This document shows, piece after piece, positions 37,200 to 48,599 of a stretch of DNA of 64,000 nucleotides. Source of the DNA: Acanthochromis polyacanthus (lineage: Eukaryota; Chordata; Actinopteri; Pomacentridae); assembly GCF_021347895.1 (NCBI RefSeq), contig NC_067130.1, forward strand, positions 27,797,817 to 27,861,816. Reading direction: 5' to 3'. The stretch's first letter is position 1. The number at the start of each line of letters is the position of its first letter. The notes under the pieces are model-generated. The model searched no databases, was not told the origin of the DNA, and saw only the letters and a list, made by a program, of their open reading frames with translations. A program made the position numbers and the translations under genes.

Positions 37200-37450
37200 G
37201 TGACACTCACGACGTGATTCATGGACGTTAGCGTGGCCTCTTCGACGCCTCCACTTCCCCACATGGAGGGAGGAGGCCAAGGGCCCGGCCCGGTGGAGTG
37301 TCCCCTGGCAGGGTGGAGGGTACCGGCTGAACCTGGACCCTCCGGCCCTCCTGAAGCTAACGGGAACCGGAGGGGAAGTCTCAGCGCTGTCGGCCAGCTT
37401 GTGCGAGTCTCCCTGTGGCAGCTGCAGGAGACCCTCTGCCCACTGTGATC
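37200..37450. other. isolated GC-rich block, unidentified
   Basis: About 250 bp are strongly GC-rich and lie inside AT-rich repeat territory. Both strands carry a short open frame (75 aa plus, up to 102 aa minus), but neither has a recognisable domain. No splice or promoter context is evident. It could be a piece of a retrocopy, a CpG-rich regulatory element, or part of an unrecognised repeat. Confidence 0.4.
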
Positions 37451-37749
37451 CAACAATACGCCATCAGTCAGGAGCAGCCGACATGACAGATTAACATTGA
37501 ACTATGACACGAACGCATGTGGAAAACGACTTTCTCTGACTATTACTTGTTTGGCTGAAAAGGATCATTCACTGGTTCTGCCTTCACAAATGTAAAAAAA
37601 AAAGAAAAGAAAAAAAACAACAACCTGTGTTTCTGTTTTATATTCATGTAAATCTGCACTCTTTTTGTACAAAACATTTGAAGACATTTTTGCAGACCGT
37701 GGCAAGTTTACAAAAGCATTTCTGACTTTGTATGGACTGAATTTCTTCT

Positions 37750-38100
37750 CCTATGTGGAAAACATTAATGTTAATAATTATTGCCAACTGAAAAAGTCCT
37801 AATTTCAATAAGCAACTAATTGATAAGATTCAGTTTTTACAAAAAACATAAAAACAATATTAAATGTGACTATTTTATGGGTTGTTTCCTTGGTGACAGT
37901 AAACTGAATATGTTTGGGTTGTGAACAAAACAAGATATTTGAGGACATCATTTCATGTTCTGGGAAAGATTGATTGACATTTTTAACCATTTTTGAGATT
38001 TCATAGCCCAAACGACTATTCATTAATTGAGAAAATCATCAATCAATTAGCGAATAATGGAAACAATGGCAGCAGTTGCAGCTCTAAAGGCCATAATCGT
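37750..38100. repeat. dispersed fish repeat ending in 'GCAGCTCTAAAG'
   Basis: Wording such as GACAGTAAACTGAATATGTT, TTGGGTTGTGAACAAAACAA and AATAATGG...GTTGCAGCTCTA is a pattern I recognise as a repeat widely dispersed in teleosts. The family name is not certain. It directly precedes the degenerate tandem array. Confidence 0.5.
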
Positions 38101-38497
38101 TACATACTTTAGTTCCTTTGTTGGGCTATTTATTGGAAAAATGCAATCAGTCTCCTATCAACATCCAACAAGTTGGTGACTGGCAAAGCCCTACAACATA
38201 TTCATACTAATAAATTAATATTTTGTTATGGTCAGAAAAGTTGAACAATGTAGTTAAAGGAGACAATTTTCGATCAAGTGTAAAGAATGACCACTGATGT
38301 TGAGGAGTCAAACTGTGGTTTCAGTGTGAAACTTACATGCTTTGATGACTCGTCCATCCACCTCCACCTCCTCCTGAGGAAGTTTAATGGCTCGATGACA
38401 TCTTAAAATCTCAGCCTTGGCTGCTCACATATGAGTCACAACGTATGCAGAAGTTAGATTTTTATCATTAAAACGGTGATATAATTCTGTTTATAGG

Positions 38498-40214
38498 TGA
38501 GAGACTCATCACCTGGGCAAGGATGAGTTTTAAGCCTTCCAAGTCAAGGTCTATGGTGGTGAAAGGGGGCAAAGTGATTGACAAGTTCCGTTTTTCCATC
38601 TCAGGAACGGTCATTCCAACCATCACCCAACAACCTCTCAAGAGTTTGGGGAAGTTCTTTGACTCCAGCTTGAAAGACTCTGCTGCGATCTTGAAATCCA
38701 ACAAAGAACTTGGAGCTTGGCTCACCAAAGTTGACAAGTCCGGATTGTCTGGAATATTTAAAGCTTGGATTTACCAGCATGCCATCCTGCCCCGAGTCCT
38801 GTGGGCCCTGTTGGTCTATGCAGTCCCAATGACAACAGCTTAGTCCCTAGAAAGGAAGATCAGTGGCTTTCTTCAGAAGTGGCTGGGCCTCCCATGCAGT
38901 CTCACCAGCACTGCACTGTATGGGACGAGTAACACCCTGAAGCTGCCCTTCAGTGGCCTCACGGAAGAATTCAAGGTGGTGCGCACCAGGGAAGCCCTAC
39001 AGTACAGGGACTCCAGGGACAGCAAGGTGTCATCAGCCGGCATTCAGGTGAGGACGGGACGGAAATGGAAGGCTGAGAAAGCAGTGGAGTTGGCAGAGTC
39101 ACGCCTGAGACAAAAGGGTCTGGTGGCGACAGGCAGAGCGGGCTTGGGCTACTTCCCAAAGCCTCTGGTCAGTTAGGCTCGTGGCAAGGGAAGACACCAT
39201 CTACTCCAGGAAGAGGTCCAACCAGGCGTGGAGGAAGAGCAGCTGAGCAGGGCGGCGGGACTCCGGCAGCAGGGAGCGTGGAAAAGATGGGAGCGTGCAC
39301 TGCAGCACAGGATCACCTAGTCAAATATCTTGCGGGCAGATGTCCATCGGGTCCGCTTCTTGGTGCAGGCTGTCTATGACGCCCTGCCAAGTCCAGCAAA
39401 TCTTCACGCCTGGGGGAAGAGCGAGACACCTTCCTGCCTTCTTTGCTCTGGAAGAGGCTCGTTAGAACATCTCCTCAGTTGCTGCCCAAAGGCTCTGGCG
39501 GATGGTCGCTACCGTTGGCCCCATGACCAGGTGCTTAAGGCAATTGCTGAGAGCTTACTCTCAGCCATCAACACATGCAAACACCATCATGCTCCAAAGA
39601 AGGCAGTGTGTTTCATCAAACCTGGAGAGAAACCCCCCCACAGGCCTTCTTCACACAGCCGATGACTGGCAGTTGCAAGTCGACCTAGGAAAGCAGCTGA
39701 GGTTCCCCCAGCACACTGTAGCAACAAGTCTCCGTCCAGACATGGTCATTACCTCCGAGGCTTCAAGACACATGATCATACTGGAACTTACGGTGCCCTG
39801 GGAAGAGCGTATTGAGGAAGCCAATGAGAGGAAACGCTCTAAGTACCAGGAACTGGTTGAGGAGTGCAGGGAGAGAGGCTGGAGAGCCTTCTTTGAGCCC
39901 ATAGAAGTCGGCTGTAGGGGTTTTGCAGGGCGTTCCCTTTGCAAAGTCCTCAGTCGGTTGGGCATTACAGGGGCGGCCAAGAAGAGAGCAATCCAATCTG
40001 CAAGTGAAGCTGCAGAGAAGGCCACAAGATGGCTTTGGTTTAAGACGGCTGATCCGTGGTTTGCTACTGGGACGCAAGTCGGGACTTGATCAACCCTGGC
40101 TGGGTCGCCTGGGTGAGGGTGTATGATGTTGCGAGACCCGAAACACCCATTGACCCCAGGATACATCACTGAGGATGTGTCCCAGTGCATCCACGAGATG
40201 TGTCTTTGATAGAT
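38498..40214 (+). mobile_element. 5'-truncated LINE with RPD...E restriction-like endonuclease type C-terminus (dead)
   Basis: The frame at 38523-38840 begins MSFKPSKSRSMV, the 'thumb'/post-RT region after the reverse transcriptase. It continues through stops at 38841, 39174 and 39318 in one frame to 39665, then shifts frame near 39640. Downstream are a Cys-Cys-His-Cys knuckle (CLLCSGRGSLEHLLSC, about 39435-39485) and RPDMVIT...IILELTVPWE, about 39730-39800. The spacing of PD and E is that of the R2-type restriction-like endonuclease (R-PD-x14-E), with KYQELVEECRERGW after it. The left end is truncated just after GER at about 38498, so the RT catalytic centre is lost. The 3' end lies near 40214, where the host array resumes. 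Confidence 0.7.
38523..40089 (+). pseudogene. LINE C-terminal polyprotein, broken
   Basis: It covers a conserved post-RT segment (KFKAWIYQHAILPR-like, seen here as IFKAWIYQHAILPR at about 38755-38797). An FKVVRTREALQYR segment follows at about 38970-39008. Then come the CCHC knuckle and the RPD...E nuclease-like region to WLWFKTADPW. At least three in-frame stops (38841, 39174, 39318) and one frameshift near 39640 show it is not translated as a whole. The reverse transcriptase active-site part is absent because the copy is 5'-truncated. Confidence 0.7.
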
Positions 40215-41773
40215 AGGATCGTCTCCTAACGCTGATTATACTAAATTATTACTTTGTTGTGGTTAGAAAATTAAACACGGCGGTGAAAAGAGACATTTAC
40301 TGATCATGTATAAGGAATGATGGCAGTTTTACCGTTGAAAAAGTGTGCCTTTAGTGTGTGCCACATTTTGATGGCCCATCCATCCACCTCGACCTCCTCC
40401 CAAAGACATTTTGACAACATCCTGATACCGCTGCAGTTGCTGGTGACATATAAGGATCAAAATGTAAGTAGAAGTTAGATTTCTTCATCATTAAAGCGTA
40501 TTCATGAAAATAATTATTTTCTGATTGTTGAAAAAGAAACAAATAGTGCTGAACTCATGTTTTGATGACCCATCCATCCACCTCGACCTCCTCCTTAGAT
40601 ACCTCTGGATTTGCTGATGTGCATATCAGAGTTACAATGAATCCAGAAGTAAGGTTTGTATCATTACAACCTCTGTTTTAAGGAATGTAAACATCTGCAA
40701 AGACAGATTGGCGATGAAAATATTAGTCGGTTGAAGCCCTACAGTTAAGAAAACACAACAAACAACACTGGTTAAACAAAATTTTACTTTGTTATGGTGA
40801 GAAAATGAAACACTTGTTCGGACACATTTCTTATGTTTAGGGAATGATGGCAGTCTGGTTCAAAAAGAAACAGTTTGCAACTCGTGCTTTGACAGCCCGT
40901 CCACCAACCCCAACATCCTCCCAAGGACGCTTTGACAACACCATAATACTCCTGTCTTTTCTGCTGGACTTTGACAGTCATAATGAATGTAGAAGTTTGA
41001 TTTCTTTATCATTAAAATGCATTAATGAAATTGATCTTGGTCAGAATGTTGAAAAGGAAAGAAACTGTAGACTCAGTGTACAACTGATATGCTTTGATGG
41101 CCCATCCATCCATCCATCCACCACCTCATCTTAATAATGTCTTTCCTGATGATATATGAGATTTCCTTACTTGCAGAAGTAAGATTAAAATGTGGTCATA
41201 AAGTGTTTTAGGCATTTGAACACCTGGTAGGAGAGTCTCCTATCAACAACTTACAAATTGGTGATTAAATATTAATCAGTTGAAGCCGTATAGCTAAAAC
41301 AGTAAAACAAACAACACTGACTACATCAGATTAATTTGTTAGGGTTAGAAAATTAAAAGTGGTTAAAAGAGATATTTCTTCAGAAGGGGTAGGTAATGAT
41401 GGCAGTTTTACTATTGAGAAAGAAATTATCTGTGGTCTTGATGAGCAATTTACATGCTGTGATGGCCCGTCCATCCACCTCCTCCCAGGGAAGATTAGAC
41501 AAAATCCTGATACCGCTAATGTTGCTGGTGACATATTTGAGATTTCTTTATTATTAGTTTATTCATGAAATTAATTACGGCTTGACTGTTGAAAAGGAAA
41601 CAAACAGTGCTTAACTCACATGCTTTGATGACCCGTTCATCAACCTCCACCTCCTCCTAAGGAAGTTTGACAACATTTTCAAAGTTTTGCCTTTTTTGAT
41701 GACAGCACATGAGTCATAATGATTGCAAAATATTCCATTTATTCATCATTAAAATGAATTCATTAAATTGATC

Positions 41774-41786
41774 ATGTTCTGGCTGT
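41774..41786. repeat. left target-site duplication of the SINE
   Basis: ATGTTCTGGCTGT here is identical to 42147-42159 after the SINE tail. At least TTCTGGCTGT (10 bp) is certain; the leading ATG could belong to the tail at the right end. Confidence 0.85.
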
Positions 41787-42146
41787 GGGCTACACAGTGT
41801 AGTAGTGGTTAGCAGTTTCGCCTTGCAGCAAGAAGATCCCCGGTTCAAATCCCAGCTTGGGCCTGGGATCTTTCTGCATGGAGTTTGCATGTTCTCCCTG
41901 TGCATGCGTGGGTTTTCTCCGGGCACTCCGGATTCCTCCCACAGTCCAAAAACATGCTGAGGTTAATTGATTACTCTAAATTGCCCGTAGGTGTGAGTGT
42001 GATTGTTTGTCTGTACATGTAGCCCTGCGACAGACTGGTGACCTGTCCAGGGTGTCCCCTGCCTTCGCCCGAGTCAGCTGGGATAGGCTCCAGCACCCCC
42101 GCGACCCTAGTGAGAATAAAGCGGTGTATAGAGAATGGATGGATGG
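41787..42146 (+). mobile_element. tRNA-headed SINE with RTE/Rex3-type tail
   Basis: About 360 bp. The head has an A-box-like TAGTGGTTAGC (41803-41813) and a B-box GGTTCAAATCC (41842-41852), the spacing and words of a tRNA-derived RNA polymerase III promoter. The body contains GGAGTTTGCATGTTCTCCC and CCTCCCACAGTCCAAAAACA, both of which I recognise from very abundant fish SINE copies. The 3' end reads GCGACCCTAGTG...AATAAAGCGGTG...GAGAATGGATGGATGG. It lies between perfect duplications of the old tandem array (41774-41786 and 42147-42159). Confidence 0.85.
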
Positions 42147-42835
42147 ATGTTCTGGCTGTTGAAAGGGAAATAAATTGTGGTCTTAGTGTGCAACTTACAT
42201 GCTTTGATGACCTGTTCATCTACCCCCACCTCCTGCCAAGAATGTTTTATAGCCGTGTGACAACATCCTGATATTTCTGCTTTTGCGGAATGAGCATCAA
42301 AATGTCTACACAAGTAAGATTTTTGTTTGTAAAATGTTGACATAACTCTGTTTCTAAGAATCTGAACACCTGGCAGGATGGTCTCCTATTTTCAACTAAC
42401 AGATTGTCAAACAAAATAAGAATCAGTTGAAGCCCTACAGTTAAAAAAAAATACAACAAATATCACTGGTTAAACAAAAATTTTGCTTTGTCATGGCTAG
42501 AAAATGAAACTCTGGTTAAAAGAGACATTTCTTGATGTAAGGAACAATGGTAGTCTGGTTCAAAAAGAAAGTTTGCAACTCGTGCCTTGACGACCTGTTC
42601 ACCAACCCTAACATCCTCCCAAGGATGTTTAATGGCTCTATGAGAACATCCTGATACTTCTGCTGTTGCTGATGGAATGAGCATCATAATGTATAAGCAA
42701 GATAGCTTTTTTTTAATCATTAAAATGTTCATATAACCCTGCTTTAAGGTACTTGAATACCTTGGCAGATAGTCTCCTATTAGCAACAAACAGTTTGGTG
42801 ATTACATATTAATCAGGTGAAGCCCTTCAGGTAAA

Positions 42836-43129
42836 AAAAAAAACAAACAACACTAAATACACACAATCTTTTAAACCGGAGGCTCCTCCAGCTCATCCCT
42901 GATGGACTTGCTGGTCTAACAGGTCACAGGTCAGGCAAAGTTGGCCCTGGATTGAAGGAGCTGGCATTCCTCATGAGGGCCAGTAATGATGGATGGTTGT
43001 AGGTGCTTGTCCTCCGCCTCCCCCACACCCCTCTCCATTGGCTCCTCACTCACCTCTCTGCCTCTTGGCACCGTCCCTCCATCCCCTCTTATCCTCTGAC
43101 CAGATGTGTTCGTTGAACTCTGTCAAGAA
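42836..43129. other. short unique stretch, no feature recognised
   Basis: Unique sequence after the array, with a GC-richer portion at 42880-43010. No coding or repeat signal recognised. Confidence 0.4.
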
Positions 43130-43350
43130 TAATAAAACGCTGGCTGCATGAGGGCATGCACGGCGGGCCGACGGAGCAGGACTGGAGGCCGGCTGCATAT
43201 TCAGATGCATGTGTGGACCTGCCATTGTGAAATAAATAAGAGCAAATATTAATTATTAGGACTATTAATTAACTGCGGTGGTGAGGGGAAGGTCGAGAGA
43301 TGAAGATGCTAATGCTAAACACATTCAACAATTATTTTAATTGCAGCTAA
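43130..43350. promoter_or_regulatory. candidate enhancer with SOX- and homeodomain-like sites
   Basis: CCATTGTG at 43222-43229 fits a SOX site. TTAATTA lies at 43249-43255 and TATTAATTAA at 43263-43272. GATGCTAATGCTAAAC follows near 43304-43320 and TTTAATTGCAG near 43337-43347. The surroundings are unique DNA. The combination is typical of neural developmental enhancers, but conservation and activity are not shown. Confidence 0.4.
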
Positions 43351-44800
43351 AGGTGCTGCACTCTGACAATACTGACAACAAATATGATACTTGAGAAAAT
43401 AAAATGTGGATATTGAACCTGATTAATGAAATTATCACACAGTTTTGATTCAGGACATTCTCCATTCATATTTTAAGTATAATTAATCTGCCAAAATGAG
43501 GTAAAACACACATCAAAGTTAAAGATAAATTTAAGTAGTAGCATTAGCATTTTGTTTTTAAAATCTTGCAATATTATCATTACAGGGCAGATTTCAATCA
43601 TATCGCCTGGCTCTATTAACATACAAACATCTTTATCTTGGTTATATGCAACCAAAGAGTTTGTATGATTCTTATCTTTACTGGTTTTATGACAGTAACT
43701 GCAACAATTGATTCACTTTTCTGGCAAATTGGTGCTTTTTCTTCGTCTACAGACCAAATTTTCAAAATTTCTTCCACAAATTCTGCAATAAAATCAATGT
43801 TGTGAATTATTTTGGTAGAAAATCTGACTTTGTGACAGCCTTCATTATAGTATATTGAAAATGTTGCAAGTTTTAGTTCAATGCTTGCATGTGAAACAGT
43901 AGACGATGCAGTTTTAGTATCTAATATGCCTTAAAATGGTCAAACAAACACACAAGTAACTTAAACAGCTGGAAACTGACATAAATTTTGTCAAACTTAG
44001 TTGCTTGATTGGTGGTGATTTGCAGTGAACTAATCCAGTTTTTTAAAACACTACCATGAGGCCCCAAATGTGACCATATAATGGCAGCAGTTTCATTAAT
44101 AAATGGGGAAATTTCATCATCGTGTAACACTTAAGTTCATTTTTAGCTCACATATTATAATAGTTACTGAGCTTCACCAACTTTTCTCCACTGTCAGGTT
44201 AGTTTATCCAGTTTTAGAATGAAGTAGCAGATTAGACTGAAGACCAAAAGATTCAGAATAAAAGCAAAAATCTGAATTATTTGTGATTAGTGACCACGCA
44301 CTTCAATATTAACCTGCAGTTTTGTGTTTTCAGGCTTTTTGGGGAGGCGGATTTCTGTGACATTTTGCTTCCAAAAGGGAGAGGAAAGTTTACGATGCTT
44401 TCCTCTCAGTCGACAGAGGAGCACAAGAAATGTCAAACATTGCTCTCCTCCTGTGTTGAACCTGATGGAGGAGGAAAATGAAGTAAAAAAAAAAGAAAGA
44501 AGAGGAGGTGGTGATGGGGGAGGAAAGGATGAAGGAGAGGGAGAAAGTGTTTCCCGCTCTGATGTTGCTGCTCGCTGGAAGCCTCCTGGGATGGAATCAA
44601 AACCTGCCTCTCCTGAAACCCTCTCACCTCGGGCGCCCGGTGACCACTCAGGAAAAAAAATAAAAATGGAGGCAGGGCGTTGATGATGGCTGGAGCGATG
44701 ATTTCCTTCAGACACAAACGCCCTCCACTCATTCCTCCTCCTCTCCAAAACCTCCCCATGGCCTCGGCCCTGCAGGCAACACACACACTTCTTCTTCCAA
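43351..44800. other. gene-free AT-rich stretch
   Basis: Unrecognised unique sequence. A/T-rich part to about 44290, then purine-rich (44470-44560). Apparent long frames at 44290-44910 are low complexity or CA-repeat frames. Confidence 0.5.
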
Positions 44801-44801
44801 C

Positions 44802-44915
<114 letters not shown>

Positions 44916-44929
44916 ATGGTTAGGCCTCC

Positions 44930-45080
44930 AATTAAATCAAAAGTGGTTTGTTTTTATTGGTCTTTTGCGCTGACAAGTGGGCTATCATTCTGACGGCTCT
45001 ACCTGTCAGTGAGCAGCTGAAAATCCTCCGTTGACAATGCCCAATGCTTCCAATTAGGGGAGAATCAGACTCCTGGCGCG
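44930..45080. promoter_or_regulatory. candidate noncoding block
   Basis: Unique sequence with a CCGTTGACAATGCCCAATGC stretch (45028-45047) and CAATTAG at 45051-45057. Lies 4 kb upstream of the barhl1 promoter. Function inferred only. Confidence 0.25.
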
Positions 45081-45304
45081 CTATAGCCATCTTTCCAGCC
45101 CTCCCCCCCAGGCCCACCTTCCCTCCCTCTTTTCTTCTGCACTCACTCCACGATTTCCTCCCCTCTTTCTCCTTCGTAATATCTCCCTCCTCCTCTTCTC
45201 CGGGAGAATGGGGTCTGTCTCCGCTGCAAATTACCGACACAAAACGAAGGTGGTGGCGGCGCTGGCGCTGGGAGCTGCCGGTCCAGGGCCCCTGTCAGCA
45301 TTAA

Positions 45305-45959
45305 TGAGACGATGAAGGTTTATTTCGCCCGCATGCATGTGCTAACTTCTTTCTTGTGTGACAGCTGACTGGGAAATGTGAGTGTTAACCTTATAAAAGA
45401 TTCAGCGGGTTCTCATTATTTTCTGTCAACTCCAGTACCTGATGGCGTTAAGGTGCATCATTTGCATCCCTGACTGGTCCGAGGTGCAGCAGCAGCTCCA
45501 GAGCAAGCACCCTTTTTTTCTATGTTTTTTTTTGTGTGTGTGTGTGTCTTCCTTCTTTTTTTGTTTTTCATTTAATGCTGTTTGTTTGTTGAGAGGAGTC
45601 ACCTTTTTACATACATCCCCCCTCCTCTCTTTTTTCCCCTTTTCCCAAAGACACGCTTTACTCGATGTTCCAAAACGATAGAGATGCCAAAGTTTATTCA
45701 AAGGCGACACACTTTTTTTTTTACAAATCCGCATCCAGATACATATTTAACACGCAATGTAAGCAAGTAAATAAAGTGTTTTCTCTGTCTTTCCTTCTCT
45801 TTTTTGTTGTTGTTGTTGTTGTTATCATCCCCCCGCCCACAAAAAGCCTGGAAAGCTGAGGAGGAGGCCCAGCAGGCATTATTAGTAAGTAAGCTTATGG
45901 ACAGGATTCCAAAAATGCAACAGAAAAAAAAACACACAACTAAATAAAGCACATGTCTG
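45305..45959. other. pyrimidine-rich, gene-free stretch
   Basis: T-rich and GT-rich low complexity (45515-45560, 45795-45825). No gene recognised. Confidence 0.5.
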
Positions 45960-46200
45960 CAGATAGATTATTAACACTGACAGGTCAGTATGGGCTATTA
46001 TGACGAAACTGCTCCTGGTGCTGGTTTATCTAGTTTTAGCCTTTATATTATTGATATCTCTGCACATATTTAACGACTGGCAGCTTGATCGGAATGAAAT
46101 ATTAATTCCAATATTGGACTTTGAATTAAATGAAACTGTACAGCTGTCAAACCGGGCAGAAGAAAAACAGTCAGGCAGTGAAATGGCCCAGGGGTGCTAA
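45960..46200 (+). promoter_or_regulatory. candidate noncoding block overlapping a short open frame
   Basis: Unique DNA with unusually many ATTA/TAAT cores: TATATTATTGATATC near 46043-46057, AATATTAATTCCAATATTGG near 46098-46117, GAATTAAATG near 46123. It also spans an ATG-initiated frame of 66 codons at 46000-46200. It begins MTKLLLVLVYLVLAFILLIS, a hydrophobic segment of about 19 residues (signal-anchor-like), then a polar tail. I do not recognise it as a known protein. It is more likely enhancer than gene. Confidence 0.35.
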
Positions 46201-46565
46201 ACTTTGTTTTGGTACAAATGTGAGTGGAAGGTGTGCGGCTGTTTAATGTGGATCAATCACTGGAGGTATTATTTAACCGGGTTGAAGGGAGCCGACAGCG
46301 ATTGACCAGCCGCTGTCCGTCTCCTGGAAGCATCCCAGTTTCTTCTCTTTAACATGGATCGATAACATCCTGTGTGTGTGAGGCGGGAGGAAGAGGGAGT
46401 AGGAGTGTGTGTTTCATCACTAGGGTAACAGTTGCACTTGCCCACACATTCTGACCACCACTTCCCAGAGAGGGAAAAGGAAAAAAACATGGAGCTTGGC
46501 TTGACCAGAGGGACACTTGTTCAAAATCAGCAGCAGCATGAGCCAAATCATTACACTACACTGGA

Positions 46566-46673
<108 letters not shown>

Positions 46674-46739
46674 CTCCAGTTACAGTCTAGCTGCAGTGTC
46701 TCCTGCCAGAAAACACATATTCCTGTTTATTTAAAGGAT

Positions 46740-47495
46740 TTAGAAGTGGCGAAAAAAAGCCTATTATGTTAGATTTAATTCTAAAAATGCTAAAAATTCA
46801 TTTTAAAACTCATGTATTGAGGAAATAATTTGCTTAATCTCATTTTCTAATATGCTAAAGACTGAAATAATTTTAAAAGCAAAAATTAGGAATGTTTACT
46901 GATTGTAGTTTTCCAAACATGAGGATCTGAAGCGTTTTTTCTATTTCATGTTGTTGGAAATTAAACATTTGGGCAAAAATGTCATCAAAATATATTTTTT
47001 TTGCGAATGTTTAACAATGATTGTTGCCTATTTTCTTTACTAAAACAATAATAGTAAAAAAAATGATCATAATAACAATAACAATAGACAAATTATTCAG
47101 CATTAAATATAATTTTAGTTGCAGCTATGGTCAAAAAATTGTAAAATATTCACACTTTTTCAAATCTAGTGAGTCAGCATTAAATTTAATTATACATACA
47201 TTTTTGTCAACAAACTAAAAGCTGATTTCTTTGCAAATAAAGCTCATTTAATCCCAAAATGAGCCACTTTTTTGCCCCAATTTTTAAATAAAAATTAAGG
47301 GACAGCACAGCAAAACTGGTAGAATTATTATTTTTTTAAATTCAAGAAATACATCCAAATTTACAAAAAGAAAAAGAAAAAGTTTAAAAGACCATAAGAT
47401 GATCGCAAAAAGGAAGAAGTCAGTTTAATCAGCTTATGATTAATTCACCACAACATTACTGGAGCCTGTGGATGCACAGTAAAGGAGACAAAAAA

Positions 47496-47535
<40 letters not shown>

Positions 47536-48480
47536 GAAAGCATCAAACCACTGCTCCTTTTCATGCACCAGCAGAGGAGAAAGAAACAGCTAAGTCAGGG
47601 TGGGTGTGTGCTGCCTTATATCTGTGTTGTCCCCGCCTCATATGTGACAGCTTGCAGCCGTGATGGGACCCCATGGGAGCGGGGAGCGGATTCACTAACC
47701 TGCCGGTGTCTGAGACCGACGCGCGCCTCCAATCTGGTGGTCACATGGGGTGGAGGAGGAGGGGAGAGGGGGAGGACGGTGGTGGTGGTGGTGATGATGG
47801 TGGGAGGGAGGGAGGAAGGAGGGGGTTAGTTAGATTATTAGGGGCTGTCGAGGCCGTCGTGCAGGGGGGCAAACTGTTGTGGATAAAAGCTCCAAAGTGC
47901 GCACAATGGCATTTTACGCATGTTAAAGGCTGGAAAAGTGAGCACAAAGGACGCGTCCTGCGCCTTGAAGTTTTCGCTGCTTCGGACTATTGTGCGTAAT
48001 TACCGAGGACTGTTAGAAAGTTATTCTGCTCCAAAACGGTGACGGCAAGACTTCTCTTTTTAAAAAATCCACTAAATAACAAACAATCCACGAAGTTAAC
48101 TTATAATTCACATCATCGGATTAATTTTTTATTGGAAAGGTGACATCAAAATATTTTGGAGCGGTGTCCATGATGAAAAAACTGGTTTGGGGGGATTTTG
48201 AAATCGAGATTTTACCACAAAAAGGCTAAACTTTGGACAAAAACAGCAACAATAATAAGAATAATAAAAATGGATGTTTGGATAACAAAAAAGGGCAGAA
48301 ATGATAGAAAAATATAACATTTAAATAAAACAACAGGAATTTCACAAATAATAATAATTTGAAGTAAATACCATTTGGCAGTGTTCTAAATTATTTGTGC
48401 AAAAATCCAAATATGCACAGCCAGCACTGCAGCGTTAAACCGGATATTCTGCTAAATTAAACAAGCTAAACAAAACTAAA
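46740..48480. other. gene-free AT-rich stretch
   Basis: Very AT-rich with A and T runs, a (GA)n run at 47500-47530, and a short G-rich block at 47740-47830. Unique sequence at 47640-47760 and 47870-48000 is GC-richer. No gene is recognised. Confidence 0.5.
47500..47530. repeat. (GA)n microsatellite
   Basis: About 15 GA dinucleotides in a row. Confidence 0.9.
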
Positions 48481-48599
48481 ATTTGTGGCGATGCTAAAAA
48501 ATCTTTTTAAAACATTAGAGCGGTGGAGGTGGGAAACAAATCCAGTCAAAGAAATGGGAGTCGAGAAGAAGGAGGAGGAGAAGAAGAAAAAAAAGCACG

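Larger units (their letters stand above)
38145..42835. repeat. old degenerate tandem array
   Basis: Several phrases recur in the same order. TCTCCTATCAACA-type occurs near 38150, 40220 (TCTCCTAACG), 41237, 42383 and 42770. TTTGTTATGGTTAGAAAAT-type occurs near 38223, 40255, 40789, 41336 and 42487. CGTCCATCCACCTCCACC-type occurs near 38350, 40375, 40567, 40897, 41098, 41467, 41634, 42213 and 42597. GACAACATCCTGATA-type occurs near 40413, 42259 and 42645. The unit is roughly 400-600 bp, with an inner half repeated more often. Two insertions interrupt it: the LINE at 38498-40214 and the SINE at 41787-42146. No coding potential. Confidence 0.7.

Noticed and set aside
39651..40190. 179-codon minus-strand frame
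   Set aside because: Antisense shadow of the R2-like LINE C-terminus.
41803..41852. Stand-alone tRNA gene
   Set aside because: A and B boxes are part of a SINE head with matching target duplications around the entire element; no complete cloverleaf.
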